From: Stenomitos frigidus_A
GTDB taxonomy: Bacteria; Cyanobacteriota; Cyanobacteriia; Leptolyngbyales; Leptolyngbyaceae
Reading direction: 5' to 3'
DNA length: 64,000 bases
Assembly: GCF_963877135.1 (NCBI RefSeq)
Contig: NZ_CAWNSW010000129.1
Location: 62,001-126,000, forward strand
Shown here one piece after another: positions 10,060-18,595 of this stretch (its first letter is position 1; every line of letters begins with the position of its first letter). Both the position numbers and the translations under genes were made by a program. The notes beneath the pieces are model-generated. The model was given only the letters and a program-made list of their open reading frames with translations. It made no database searches and was not told the origin of the DNA.

Positions 10060-13000
10060 AGCAGTCTCTAGTCCAACATTGCTGGCGTTTTCTTCCAGGG
10101 GGGCTGACCGCTGCCGCGATCGCTCTTCTTTTGAAGCTGGGCACTTTTCAGTCGTTAGAGCAGATCGCTTACCGCCACTTATTTCAAGCACGCGGCTCCA
10201 TGCCTTGGGATGATCGGGTCGTATTAGTGGCGATCGATGATGCCAGTTTGAAACAATTGGGTCGCTTTCCCTGGTCGCGGCGCTACTATACCCAACTGCT
10301 CAACACGCTTTCGTCTGCAGAATCGAGTGTCGTTGTTATTGATTTACTCTGGTCAGAACCTAGTGCTGAAGATGCCTCCTTGGCACAAGCAATGATGCAA
10401 CAGGGGCATGTTGTCTTAGCGCAGGCCTGGGATAAAACGGGAGCACCGCTATTGCCTGTTCCCGAACTGGCGACAGCAGCCATTGCCACCGGACATGTTT
10501 TGAAACGAGAAGAGGCCGATGGCTTAGTCCGGCAGGTGGATGTGCAGGTAAATGGGCAACTAGCGCTTGGAGTGGCCGCCGTGCAGGCATACAGCCTGGT
10601 ACAAAACCCTGTATCGCTACCCAAGTTAGACCAACCCTTTTGGGTCAATTGGGTCAGCCCTGCCTCGCAGTTAAAGTCCTATTCCTTTGTGGATGTTGTT
10701 CAGGGCAACATTCCTGTCCAAGCCTTTCGTAACAAAATTGTTTTGGTAGGAGTCACAGCTGCTGGGCTTGATCCGCTGGTGACACCCTTCGATCGGAGCC
10801 CACCGACTGGCAGCGTGTATCTCCATGCCACCGTGGTGCAAAACCTGCTGCGCCAAAACGCACTGCAGCCATTGCAAGGAAACGGCTTATGGCTACTGCT
10901 TTTGTTGAGTGCACCCAGTTTGAGTTGGCTGCTGTCAACCTGGAACACGCGTCAACAATTGGCAGTCATTACCGGACTGTGCTTTGGTTGGGGCTTGCTA
11001 AGTTTGCTGCTGTTTCGTGCTAACTATTTGCTGCCGATCGTGCCTCCCATGGCGCTCTTTGTCACAACAGCGGTATCGTTTGCCCTCAGCGATCGCCTGC
11101 GAGAAGACTATTTGCTGCGCCAACAGCTGGCTCATCTCTGGAAGCACTACCGCAAAGACCTGATGATCAATGCTTCAGAAACCGATCATCCGTTGATTCC
11201 GGTACAAAAACAGAAGCTACCCCAGCCCAAAGATGCCGTGTCGCGGGTAGCCCAACTAGCAGCTCTGGCAGAGCAGTTGGGGCGTGCTCAAGCCACGCAA
11301 GCCACGATCGCCCAGACGTTATCGATCGGCCTGCTGGCAGCTGATCTGGATAGCATTGTTTGGTTTTGCAACCCGGTTGCTGCCAGAGTTCTTCAGATCA
11401 CGGTGGGTAGCGACCTGAACGAGCAACTGATCCCTCATTGGCTCAGCCCACAGCAATGGCAGATCAGCCTGAAAGACCTGAAAGCAGGAGAAGCCGTCAA
11501 ACACAGCCATTTGCAACAGGGCGATCGCTGGTTTCATCTCATTTTGCAACCCCTGGCCTACCGCACCTTGACTACAGACACACATCAAACCAGCAAATTA
11601 GATGGCTTTTTACTGCTGTTAGAAGATATTACTGAGCACAAACAAACAGAAACTGAACTGCAACGGGCAAAAGAAACAGCGATTAGCGAAGCCACACGAA
11701 GTGAAGAGGCTAACCGTGCTAAAAGCGCTTTTCTGACAAACATGAGTCATGAACTGCGAACGCCACTCAATGTCATTCTTGGCTTTACCCAGGTCATGAA
11801 CCATGACGCATCAATGAGCCTGGAACATCAGAAACATCTGGAGATCATTAACCGTAGTGGACAGCATTTATTGGGCTTAATCAATGATGTGTTGGAAATG
11901 TCTAAAATCGAAGCAGGCCGAGTGCGGTTAAACGAAACGACATTTGATCTGCCTCATCTTCTGGATGATTTAGAAGCCATGCTGCGCAGCAGAGCCAGTG
12001 CTAAGCGCCTGCTCCTAACCTTTGAGCGCACATCTGCGTTACCTCGATACATCACTACCGATGAAGGCAAATTGCGCCAAGTATTGCTGAATCTGATTGG
12101 CAATGCCATCAAGTTTACAGAAGCAGGAAGGGTAACGCTGCGCGTCAGGAGCCAGGAACCAGGAGCCAGAAGTCAGGAGTTAAAGTCGTTGGCTCCACAA
12201 ACGACGCGGGAGTCGATGACGTTAGAAGGAGCCGGAAGGGCGGCCACTCAAAGCTCTCCCGCACTCCCTACGGCCTACTCCCTCGTTTTCGAAATCGAAG
12301 ACACTGGGCCGGGCATCACACAAGAAGAACTGAAGCATCTCTTTCAACCCTTTGCTCAAGCGAAAGCGGGTCAGCAAGCCAACGAGGGCAGCGGCCTGGG
12401 GCTCACCATTAGTCGAACGTTCATTAACCTGATGGGCGGGGACGTTATGGTGTGCAGCACGATCGCCCAGGGAAGTATTTTCACGTTTCATATCCGGGTG
12501 GCTCATGGCGATGCCATCACCATTGCCACGCCCTTGAACCGCGATCGCGTCATTACCCTTGCCCCTGACCAATGCACCTATCGCATTCTGATTGTTGAAG
12601 ACCAGTGGGAAAACAGCCAGTTTTTGGTCAAATTATTGGTGCCGCTTGGCTTTGAGGTGCGTGAAGCCAGAAATGGCAGCGAAGGCATCACCGTTTGGGA
12701 GCAGTGGCAGCCAGACCTGATTTTGATGGATATCCGAATGCCAGTGATAGATGGCACTGAAGCAACGCAGAAGATTCGAGCGATCGAGCACGACAGAGAA
12801 ACACAACGATCGGGCGATCGGGGAGATCCAGAGACACAGGGACATAGGGGTGATCCTGTCTCCTCCACCTCCCCGCTTCTTGTCTCACCACTCTCACTTC
12901 CCACCAAAATCATTGCCCTCACTGCTAGCGTCTTTGAAGAGACTGAAGCGGCTGCGGTTGCGATCGGGTGTGATGATTTTTTACGCAAACCCATTCAGGA

Positions 13001-13322
13001 AAATATGCTACTAGCTAAACTGGCAGAGCATTTGGGGGTACGCTATCTCTACGAAGCGTCCAAGCATCAGGAGGATACCGGGAGCGACGATACCACAGCC
13101 ACAGTCACAACGCCCAATCTGCATCTTCATCTTGTGCAAATGCCGCCTGCATGGGCTGAGCAACTTCACCAGTCTGCGATCAGAGGATCGGATCGTCTGA
13201 TCCTGCAATTGATTGAGCAGATTCCTGAACGCCATGCGCCTCTAGCTCACGTTTTAACAGACTGGGCCGATAACTTTCAATTTGATGAAATTATCAACTT
13301 AACGCAGTCGCTTTTGCCATGA
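10056..13322 (+). CDS. CHASE2-domain hybrid histidine kinase with REC
   Basis: 1088 residues. An N-terminal membrane segment, an extracytoplasmic CHASE2 domain (about 40-275), then about three membrane helices (about 278-345) bring the chain to the cytosol. A PAS-like domain (about 405-535), HisKA His565 in MSHELRTPLN, HATPase (NLIGNAIKF, DTGPGI, GSGLGL) and a receiver (Asp892 in LMDIRMP) follow, ending in the shared tail module from MPPAW. Two low-complexity insertions are visible: one of about 45 residues between the VTLRV strand and the DTG box, and one of about 30 residues within the receiver before IIALTAS. ATGA overlap with the FecR gene argues for coupled synthesis. The ligand is unknown. 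Confidence 0.92.
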   Translation: MKQSLVQHCWRFLPGGLTAAAIALLLKLGTFQSLEQIAYRHLFQARGSMPWDDRVVLVAIDDASLKQLGRFPWSRRYYTQLLNTLSSAESSVVVIDLLWSEPSAEDASLAQAMMQQGHVVLAQAWDKTGAPLLPVPELATAAIATGHVLKREEADGLVRQVDVQVNGQLALGVAAVQAYSLVQNPVSLPKLDQPFWVNWVSPASQLKSYSFVDVVQGNIPVQAFRNKIVLVGVTAAGLDPLVTPFDRSPPTGSVYLHATVVQNLLRQNALQPLQGNGLWLLLLLSAPSLSWLLSTWNTRQQLAVITGLCFGWGLLSLLLFRANYLLPIVPPMALFVTTAVSFALSDRLREDYLLRQQLAHLWKHYRKDLMINASETDHPLIPVQKQKLPQPKDAVSRVAQLAALAEQLGRAQATQATIAQTLSIGLLAADLDSIVWFCNPVAARVLQITVGSDLNEQLIPHWLSPQQWQISLKDLKAGEAVKHSHLQQGDRWFHLILQPLAYRTLTTDTHQTSKLDGFLLLLEDITEHKQTETELQRAKETAISEATRSEEANRAKSAFLTNMSHELRTPLNVILGFTQVMNHDASMSLEHQKHLEIINRSGQHLLGLINDVLEMSKIEAGRVRLNETTFDLPHLLDDLEAMLRSRASAKRLLLTFERTSALPRYITTDEGKLRQVLLNLIGNAIKFTEAGRVTLRVRSQEPGARSQELKSLAPQTTRESMTLEGAGRAATQSSPALPTAYSLVFEIEDTGPGITQEELKHLFQPFAQAKAGQQANEGSGLGLTISRTFINLMGGDVMVCSTIAQGSIFTFHIRVAHGDAITIATPLNRDRVITLAPDQCTYRILIVEDQWENSQFLVKLLVPLGFEVREARNGSEGITVWEQWQPDLILMDIRMPVIDGTEATQKIRAIEHDRETQRSGDRGDPETQGHRGDPVSSTSPLLVSPLSLPTKIIALTASVFEETEAAAVAIGCDDFLRKPIQENMLLAKLAEHLGVRYLYEASKHQEDTGSDDTTATVTTPNLHLHLVQMPPAWAEQLHQSAIRGSDRLILQLIEQIPERHAPLAHVLTDWADNFQFDEIINLTQSLLP

Positions 13323-13358
13323 GGCTTCGTTTCAGATTGGTCGTTCAATTCATGTGAT

Positions 13359-15224
13359 ATGCGCTTTCTTCATCCTCAGTCTCAACGCTCTAAAGGCTTT
13401 CGTGGCGTGCCACTACATCTGGTTCTGGTAGTGCCATTTGTACTACAAATCTTTGCCGCCGTGGGATTGACTGGTTGGTTTTCGCTCCGCAATGGGCAGA
13501 AAGCCGTTAACGATCTGGCAATGCAATTACGCAACCAAACGAGTGCGCAAGTCACCCATCACCTTGAGGAACAATTGACTATTCCCAACCAAATTAATCA
13601 GCTTAATTTGGATGCCATCAACATCGGCACGCTGAGCTTACAGGACTTCGATCGCATGGGGCAGACCTTTTACCGACAAATGCAAACATTTAACGTCGGC
13701 TACATCAATTTTGCCAATCCTCAAGGGGAGTTTATTGGCGTGGAACGCTTAACTGACGGCACGCTTCTGATCAATGAAACCCGTAAACCGGCTCTTTCTC
13801 AGATGTCCATTTACAAAGCCGATGCACAAGGAAAGCGCCTTAAGTTAGAACGGACTGTTTCTGACCAGCCCTCAGTTACTTTAGAAGGCTGGTATGCCGA
13901 TGCTGTAAACGCTCGAAAACCGCTTTGGAGTGCTATTTATCAATGGGATGACAAGCCAGATGTAATGTCGATTTCATCCAGTTATCCGATCTACAATCGG
14001 CAAAAGCAATTGCTGGGGGTTGTCGGCGTTGATCTGATCCTTTCAGAATTCAATGAATTCTTACAAAACCAGCAGGCTAGCCCAACAGGGGAAGTTTTTA
14101 TTGTTGAGCGTAACGGCTTGCTCGTAGCCAGTTCTGCGTCAGAGGCACCGTTTCTGCTTCATAAGGGCAAAGCCCAACGAATGCCTGCTTCGGAAAGCCG
14201 TAACCCATTGATCAAAGCATCGGCTGATTACCTGATCAGCCACTTTGGCGATCTGACTAAAATTCAAGCCATTCATGCACTGAGCTTTCGCATGGCTGGG
14301 CAACAGCAATTCGTGCAGGTAACCCCCTGGCATGATCCTAATGGCTTGGATTGGCTAGTGGTGGTGGTGGTTCCAGAAGCCGATTTTATGGAGCAAATTA
14401 ATGCCAATACTCGCACCACTGTTCTGTTATGTCTGCTTTCTCTCATATTCGCCATCCTCTTAGGGCTTATGACTTCGCACTGGATTAGCCGCTGGCTTCA
14501 GCATTTAGTTAAGGTCAGCCAGCAGCTTGCTCGTGGCGACCTCGATCAAACGGCTGTGGCGCAGGGCATTAGGGAACTAGAAGACCTGTCCCAGTCCTTC
14601 AACCAAATGGCTGCTCAACTAAAAGCCTCTTTTACCGAACTGGACGATCGAGTGGCACAGCTAACAGCCGAGCTTTTTGAGGCTAAGAACGCAGCCGAAG
14701 CCGCAAACCGTGCCAAAAGTGAATTTCTGGAGGCCATGAGTCACGAATTGCGAACACCCCTCAACGCTATCTTGGGCGTGGCTCAAGTCTTGCAACACGA
14801 CACCTCACTCACACCAGAGCACCAAGAGCGTTTAAGCATTACGCAACGCAATGGTAATTATCTGTTGTCCTTAATCAACGACCTGCTTGAGATTGCCAAA
14901 ATCGGGATGCATCAGGAACCTTCAGCTATCAATCGCTTCGATCGCGACTTACGGTTGAAATTAGTCGCCAGCACTCAAACCATTGAAGAGAGTATCGACC
15001 AGGCACTCATGGTCTATCTAGCTCAGATGCCGCTGGAGTGGGTTGATCAGCTATACCAGGCTGCTATTAAAGGCTCTGACCAGGATGTTTTTGAGTTGGC
15101 AACCCAAATTCCGGCAGACGGTGCTCCTCTAACAACGAGTTTAACCGCCTGGGTGAAGGATTTTCGGTTTGATAAAGTGATTGACCTGGTGCACCATACC
15201 AAGGAAAGGCATTCCCTAAATTAA
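13359..15224 (+). CDS. Cache-HAMP-HisKA receptor lacking the ATPase domain
   Basis: 621 residues. TM1 (about 21-42), a periplasmic double-Cache-like sensor (about 43-345), TM2 (about 350-373), HAMP, a coiled coil, then HisKA with His462 in MSHELRTPLN. After LLEIAKI the chain jumps to a ~40-residue linker and the shared tail module (MPLEW to DLV). N-box, G-boxes and receiver are all absent, so it cannot autophosphorylate alone. The frame is intact and the tail is kept, which fits an internal deletion rather than decay. In the tail the position that is His in the four sister proteins is Tyr (LYQAAIKG). It may be a dimerisation partner, or a His substrate phosphorylated in trans by a neighbour. 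Confidence 0.88.
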   Translation: MRFLHPQSQRSKGFRGVPLHLVLVVPFVLQIFAAVGLTGWFSLRNGQKAVNDLAMQLRNQTSAQVTHHLEEQLTIPNQINQLNLDAINIGTLSLQDFDRMGQTFYRQMQTFNVGYINFANPQGEFIGVERLTDGTLLINETRKPALSQMSIYKADAQGKRLKLERTVSDQPSVTLEGWYADAVNARKPLWSAIYQWDDKPDVMSISSSYPIYNRQKQLLGVVGVDLILSEFNEFLQNQQASPTGEVFIVERNGLLVASSASEAPFLLHKGKAQRMPASESRNPLIKASADYLISHFGDLTKIQAIHALSFRMAGQQQFVQVTPWHDPNGLDWLVVVVVPEADFMEQINANTRTTVLLCLLSLIFAILLGLMTSHWISRWLQHLVKVSQQLARGDLDQTAVAQGIRELEDLSQSFNQMAAQLKASFTELDDRVAQLTAELFEAKNAAEAANRAKSEFLEAMSHELRTPLNAILGVAQVLQHDTSLTPEHQERLSITQRNGNYLLSLINDLLEIAKIGMHQEPSAINRFDRDLRLKLVASTQTIEESIDQALMVYLAQMPLEWVDQLYQAAIKGSDQDVFELATQIPADGAPLTTSLTAWVKDFRFDKVIDLVHHTKERHSLN

Positions 15225-15296
15225 GCAAACGTCCGCACGTTCAAACTTGCTATAGATACCAGTTAATAAATTTTTAGATTTTTGGAGGCACTTGAG

Positions 15297-16409
15297 ATGA
15301 AAAAGTATTCAGCGGATGACCTTAGAGGCGATATTTTACTGGTGGATGACACGCCAGATAATCTACGGGTCTTATCCGCCATGCTAACCAATCAGGGCTT
15401 TGAAGTGCGCAAAGCGTTGAGCGGACAACGAGCGATCGCCTCTGTCCGGGCAGACCCACCCAATTTAATTTTGCTTGATATTAAAATGCCTGAAATGGAT
15501 GGTTATACAGTCTGTCAATATTTAAAAGATGATCCAACAACGTGTGAAGTTCCGGTCATTTTTATTAGTGCCTTGGATGATGCTCTGGACAAGGTGAGAG
15601 CGTTTGCGGTGGGTGGTGTTGATTATGTGACCAAACCGTTTCAAGAAATGGAAGTGTTAGCTCGAATCGAGCACCAATTACGGATTCAAAAATTACAGCA
15701 ACAGCTGATGGAGCAGAATCAGGAATTGGCTCGCTCCAATCGAGAATTGGAACAATTTGCCTACGTCGTATCCCACGATTTGCAACAGCCTCTGCAGAGC
15801 ATTACAGGCTTTGTGCGACTCATTCAACTAAAGTATCAACATTATTTAGATGACGTCGCCTTGGACTATCTCAGTCGGATTCATGATACGGGAAGCCGAA
15901 TGCAGCATCTGATTCAAGATTTGCTCATGTACTCAAAGGTGAGCAATCAGGTTCAAGAGTTGCAACCAATTGACTGCAATTTTGTGCTTAAGCAGGTGCT
16001 AGAAAATTTGCAGATGGCGATCGCAGAAAAGCAGGTGGCGCTGGTTTGTGACGTGCTCCCGACGGTGATGGGGTCAGAAACTCAACTGGTGCAACTGTTA
16101 CAAAACCTCATCAGCAATGCAATCAAGTTCACGCGCCCAGATACCACGCCACAAGTTGAAATCTCAGTCGCCAAACAAGAAAATCAATGGCTCTTTGGAG
16201 TTCATGACAATGGTATTGGCATTGACTCTCACAATATTGAACGCGTGTTTGAAATCTTCCAGCGCACTCAGTCGGCAAAAAAGTATCCTGGCACTGGCAT
16301 TGGGTTAGCGACGTGTAAAAAGATTGTTGAGAATCATGGTGGTCGCATTTGGGTCACCTCTCAGCTAGAGATGGGAACTACCTTTTATTTCACACTAGCC
16401 CTGGCATAA
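15297..16409 (+). CDS. Response regulator-histidine kinase (REC-HisKA-HATPase)
   Basis: About 370 residues. An N-terminal receiver (VDDTPDN, Asp61 in LLDIKMP, Lys in YVTKPF) is joined by a short coiled coil to a phytochrome-type HisKA, His160 in VVSHDLQQPL, and an HATPase (NLISNAIKF, DNGIGI, GTGIGLATCKKIVENHGG). The ATG at 15297 is chosen because GGAGG at 15284-15288 lies 8 nt upstream; an upstream in-frame TTG at 15282 would overlap that site. It lacks the tail module found in the other kinases of the island and has a different H-box, so it comes from another subfamily. It probably receives phosphate from the upstream kinases. Confidence 0.92.
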   Translation: MKKYSADDLRGDILLVDDTPDNLRVLSAMLTNQGFEVRKALSGQRAIASVRADPPNLILLDIKMPEMDGYTVCQYLKDDPTTCEVPVIFISALDDALDKVRAFAVGGVDYVTKPFQEMEVLARIEHQLRIQKLQQQLMEQNQELARSNRELEQFAYVVSHDLQQPLQSITGFVRLIQLKYQHYLDDVALDYLSRIHDTGSRMQHLIQDLLMYSKVSNQVQELQPIDCNFVLKQVLENLQMAIAEKQVALVCDVLPTVMGSETQLVQLLQNLISNAIKFTRPDTTPQVEISVAKQENQWLFGVHDNGIGIDSHNIERVFEIFQRTQSAKKYPGTGIGLATCKKIVENHGGRIWVTSQLEMGTTFYFTLALA

Positions 16410-16625
16410 AAAACGTAGGCATAGATCCAGATGGATGGACAATCGCGATCGACGTTTATCGCTGCTAGAAGTATTCTTGCCGCTTGGTGATGAGGATGTT
16501 AGACTGCAGGCTCGATTTGAGAGTAACCAACAGACTTCTACGTTCGCTGTGGGGTTGTTGATTAAGAATTAAGGGGGCTGAGCAACTTATTCAGGGCTGA
16601 AAGGAATAATTAAAGTTATCTCTAA

Positions 16626-16931
16626 GCCAAAGGCTATCGTCTACTGTTACCGAAGCATGGGCAAGTAGCTATCGACCTTGCCACCACTCACCAACCCGAT
16701 CTGATTTTGATGGATATCCAAATGCCAGTCATCAATGGCCTAGAAGCAATGAGACAAATTCGCCGCTTGCCTGGCCTGGGTGAAGTGCCGATGATCGCGC
16801 TCACCGCTCTCGCGATGACAGGCGATCGCGATCGCTGCCTGGATGCAGGCGCAAATGATTATCTGACGAAGCCAGTGAAGCTCAAGCAACTGGCTAGCAG
16901 TATTCAACAGCTTTTAAGTAAAGCCGTTTAA
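16626..16931 (+). pseudogene. Truncated receiver-domain remnant
   Basis: The frame reads GYRLLLPKHGQVAIDLATTH, then the acceptor-site motif LILMDIQMPVINGLEA and the C-terminal receiver half with IALTALA and YLTKPVKL. The first strand and acidic pair of the receiver are missing, and a TAA at 16623-16625 sits directly upstream. There is no convincing start codon. It most resembles the last receiver of a large hybrid kinase, left behind after loss of the 5' part. The 16410-16625 stretch contains no recognisable domain. A short protein from TTG 16707 is possible but would lack most of the fold. Confidence 0.75.
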
Positions 16932-16988
16932 GAGCTTGCAGCTTTCCTCTGTAGGGTGTAAAGCTGTGTGCCCTACGTGAGACGATCG

Positions 16989-17909
16989 CTAAAAATAATC
17001 CAGCGGATTGTGGGCCACTAGATTCACTCGGATTTCAAAATGCAGATGTGGGCCTGTGACATAGCCTGTGCTCCCAGACAGCCCAATGATGTCTCCCTGA
17101 GCGACTCGATCGCCCACACTCACCAGCAATTCATCTAGATGAGCATAGAGGGTTTCGTATGCAGCCTCATGTTGAATGATGATGGTTTTGCCATAGCCAC
17201 CATCCCAGTCAGCAAAGATAACCACTCCTTGCTTGGCGGTCTTCACAGGCGTGCCATTGGGTGTACCTAAATCAATGCCCTGATGGAAACGCGTGTCTCC
17301 AAACAAGGGATGAACGCGATTGCCAAAGCCGCTGGTCAGGGGGAACCCTTCGACCGGTTGGACGAACCCCAGGGCCGCACGATCGTGGACTGTCACCTTG
17401 GCTTGTTTCTGCGCGCTAGCGGCTCCAGAGGTTGTCGCGATCGATGCGTGTGACTGCAACTGGGACAAGTGAGAGCTGTTAGCTGTCGTTGCAGCCTCAC
17501 TTTTACCGACGATCGAGGTGGCTAAATTCAACGTGTGACCCAGCGTTGAATCGGAGGCGGTATGCGCACTCAGGCACAGCGATAGACCCACGCAGACAAA
17601 GGTAAGGCACTGGACAAAGGGGTTGATGCGGGACTGATCACGTTCTAGTGCTAAGGAGTCTGGTAAGTTGGACTGGCTTAAATCGGCCAGATTCAGACTA
17701 CAGAGTTGCCTGAGTTTCTCCATGCCAGAAACGTTGGCAGCGATCGCCTCTGTGCCCCAAACAGAGATTGGATTGGAGTCACTGGCGATCCAATCATTGG
17801 CGGGTGATTCTACACCCCATGTGGGGATTGGATTGGAATCACTGAACGACGGAAGGCTGGGGACACTGTACCGACGAGGAACTCCAACACTGAGAAAGCG
17901 GTAGCTCAT
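16989..17909 (-). CDS. M23 family metallopeptidase
   Basis: 306 residues. The C-terminal ~120 residues are a LytM/M23 domain with Zn ligands in HQGIDLG, the YAHLDEL segment and the HLHFEIR motif, predicted to cut peptidoglycan cross-bridges or act as a division-type regulator. A single hydrophobic stretch (about 125-145, CLTFVCVGLSLCLSA) suggests membrane anchoring with the peptidase outside. The first ~60 residues hold two copies of SDSNPI..WG spaced by 20 residues, encoded by a 60-bp imperfect direct repeat. The linker is Ser/Ala-rich. It is transcribed opposite to the kinase island and has no close partner. Confidence 0.9.
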   Translation of the reverse strand: MSYRFLSVGVPRRYSVPSLPSFSDSNPIPTWGVESPANDWIASDSNPISVWGTEAIAANVSGMEKLRQLCSLNLADLSQSNLPDSLALERDQSRINPFVQCLTFVCVGLSLCLSAHTASDSTLGHTLNLATSIVGKSEAATTANSSHLSQLQSHASIATTSGAASAQKQAKVTVHDRAALGFVQPVEGFPLTSGFGNRVHPLFGDTRFHQGIDLGTPNGTPVKTAKQGVVIFADWDGGYGKTIIIQHEAAYETLYAHLDELLVSVGDRVAQGDIIGLSGSTGYVTGPHLHFEIRVNLVAHNPLDYF

Positions 17910-18223
17910 TGAGATGCTGATGGTAGATGCGGACCGGTTTTCAGGAGCAGATAGGGCTGTAGAAGCAAGCGCACAGACGCTTGAGCGATGAAATTAAGTA
18001 ACCGCGTGGTGCTTGCTGCTGGCCTCTCAGTGAAAGGCAACAGTGCTGCGACGAAGGCTGATGATTGCGATCGCACATACACGCGTTAATCGGTGTGATG
18101 ATTCACCCGGCTGATTTGCTTCTGCCTTAAAAGAATATTCACAAAGTATCATAACAGACAAGTAAAGTCCGCTTTTGCTTTTAGCAAAACTTCAAAGTGG
18201 TCGCTCAAGTGCCTTGGTGGTGG

Positions 18224-18242
18224 GTTTAGTCCGGGACTAAAC
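18224..18242. repeat. Perfect 19-bp palindrome
   Basis: GTTTAGTCC-G-GGACTAAAC: 9-bp arms around a single central base. The loop is too short for a normal RNA hairpin, so a dimeric regulator site is the more natural reading. No other copy was noticed. Confidence 0.6.
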
Positions 18243-18390
18243 TTGCCCGTAGCTGTAGAGAACAGTGCTTACTTGGCACCAGTGATACTGAAGGCCTGCA
18301 TAGATTCAGCCGTCTGTCCCAAGTAACGCGGCTCACAAAAGCGTGTTTGAGTAAGGACGGCCATGCGCCCCGAGCAAGCATCTAACTTGT

Positions 18391-18462
18391 AGTAGAGTGG
18401 GCAATGCCCACAGACTTTGCAGCGAGGCTTTTTGAAAAATTGTGGGCACTGCCCACTCTACT
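18391..18462. repeat. MITE-like 72-bp nested inverted repeat
   Basis: Two 22-bp arms (18391-18412 and 18441-18462) are inverted copies with one mismatch, and each arm itself contains a near-perfect hairpin, GTGGGCAATGCCCAC in the left arm. This nested structure resembles small dispersed palindromic elements. There is no coding content. Confidence 0.7.
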
Positions 18463-18595
18463 GAAAATCGCTGTGACTCGTATCAGTGAGAAAAATTTTG
18501 CCCCATTGTCATCAAGGACTGCATAAACTTCAACCCCCATTCCTATCTAGTTGATGTAAGGGTTCACAACCCAACACCATCAACAAGGAGAAAGA

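Larger units (their letters stand above)
17910..18595. other. Intergenic spacer with palindromes
   Basis: No gene recognised in about 690 bp between the divergent peptidase and secreted-protein genes. Both promoters should lie here. Two structured elements, listed separately, occupy 18224-18242 and 18391-18462. Confidence 0.6.
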
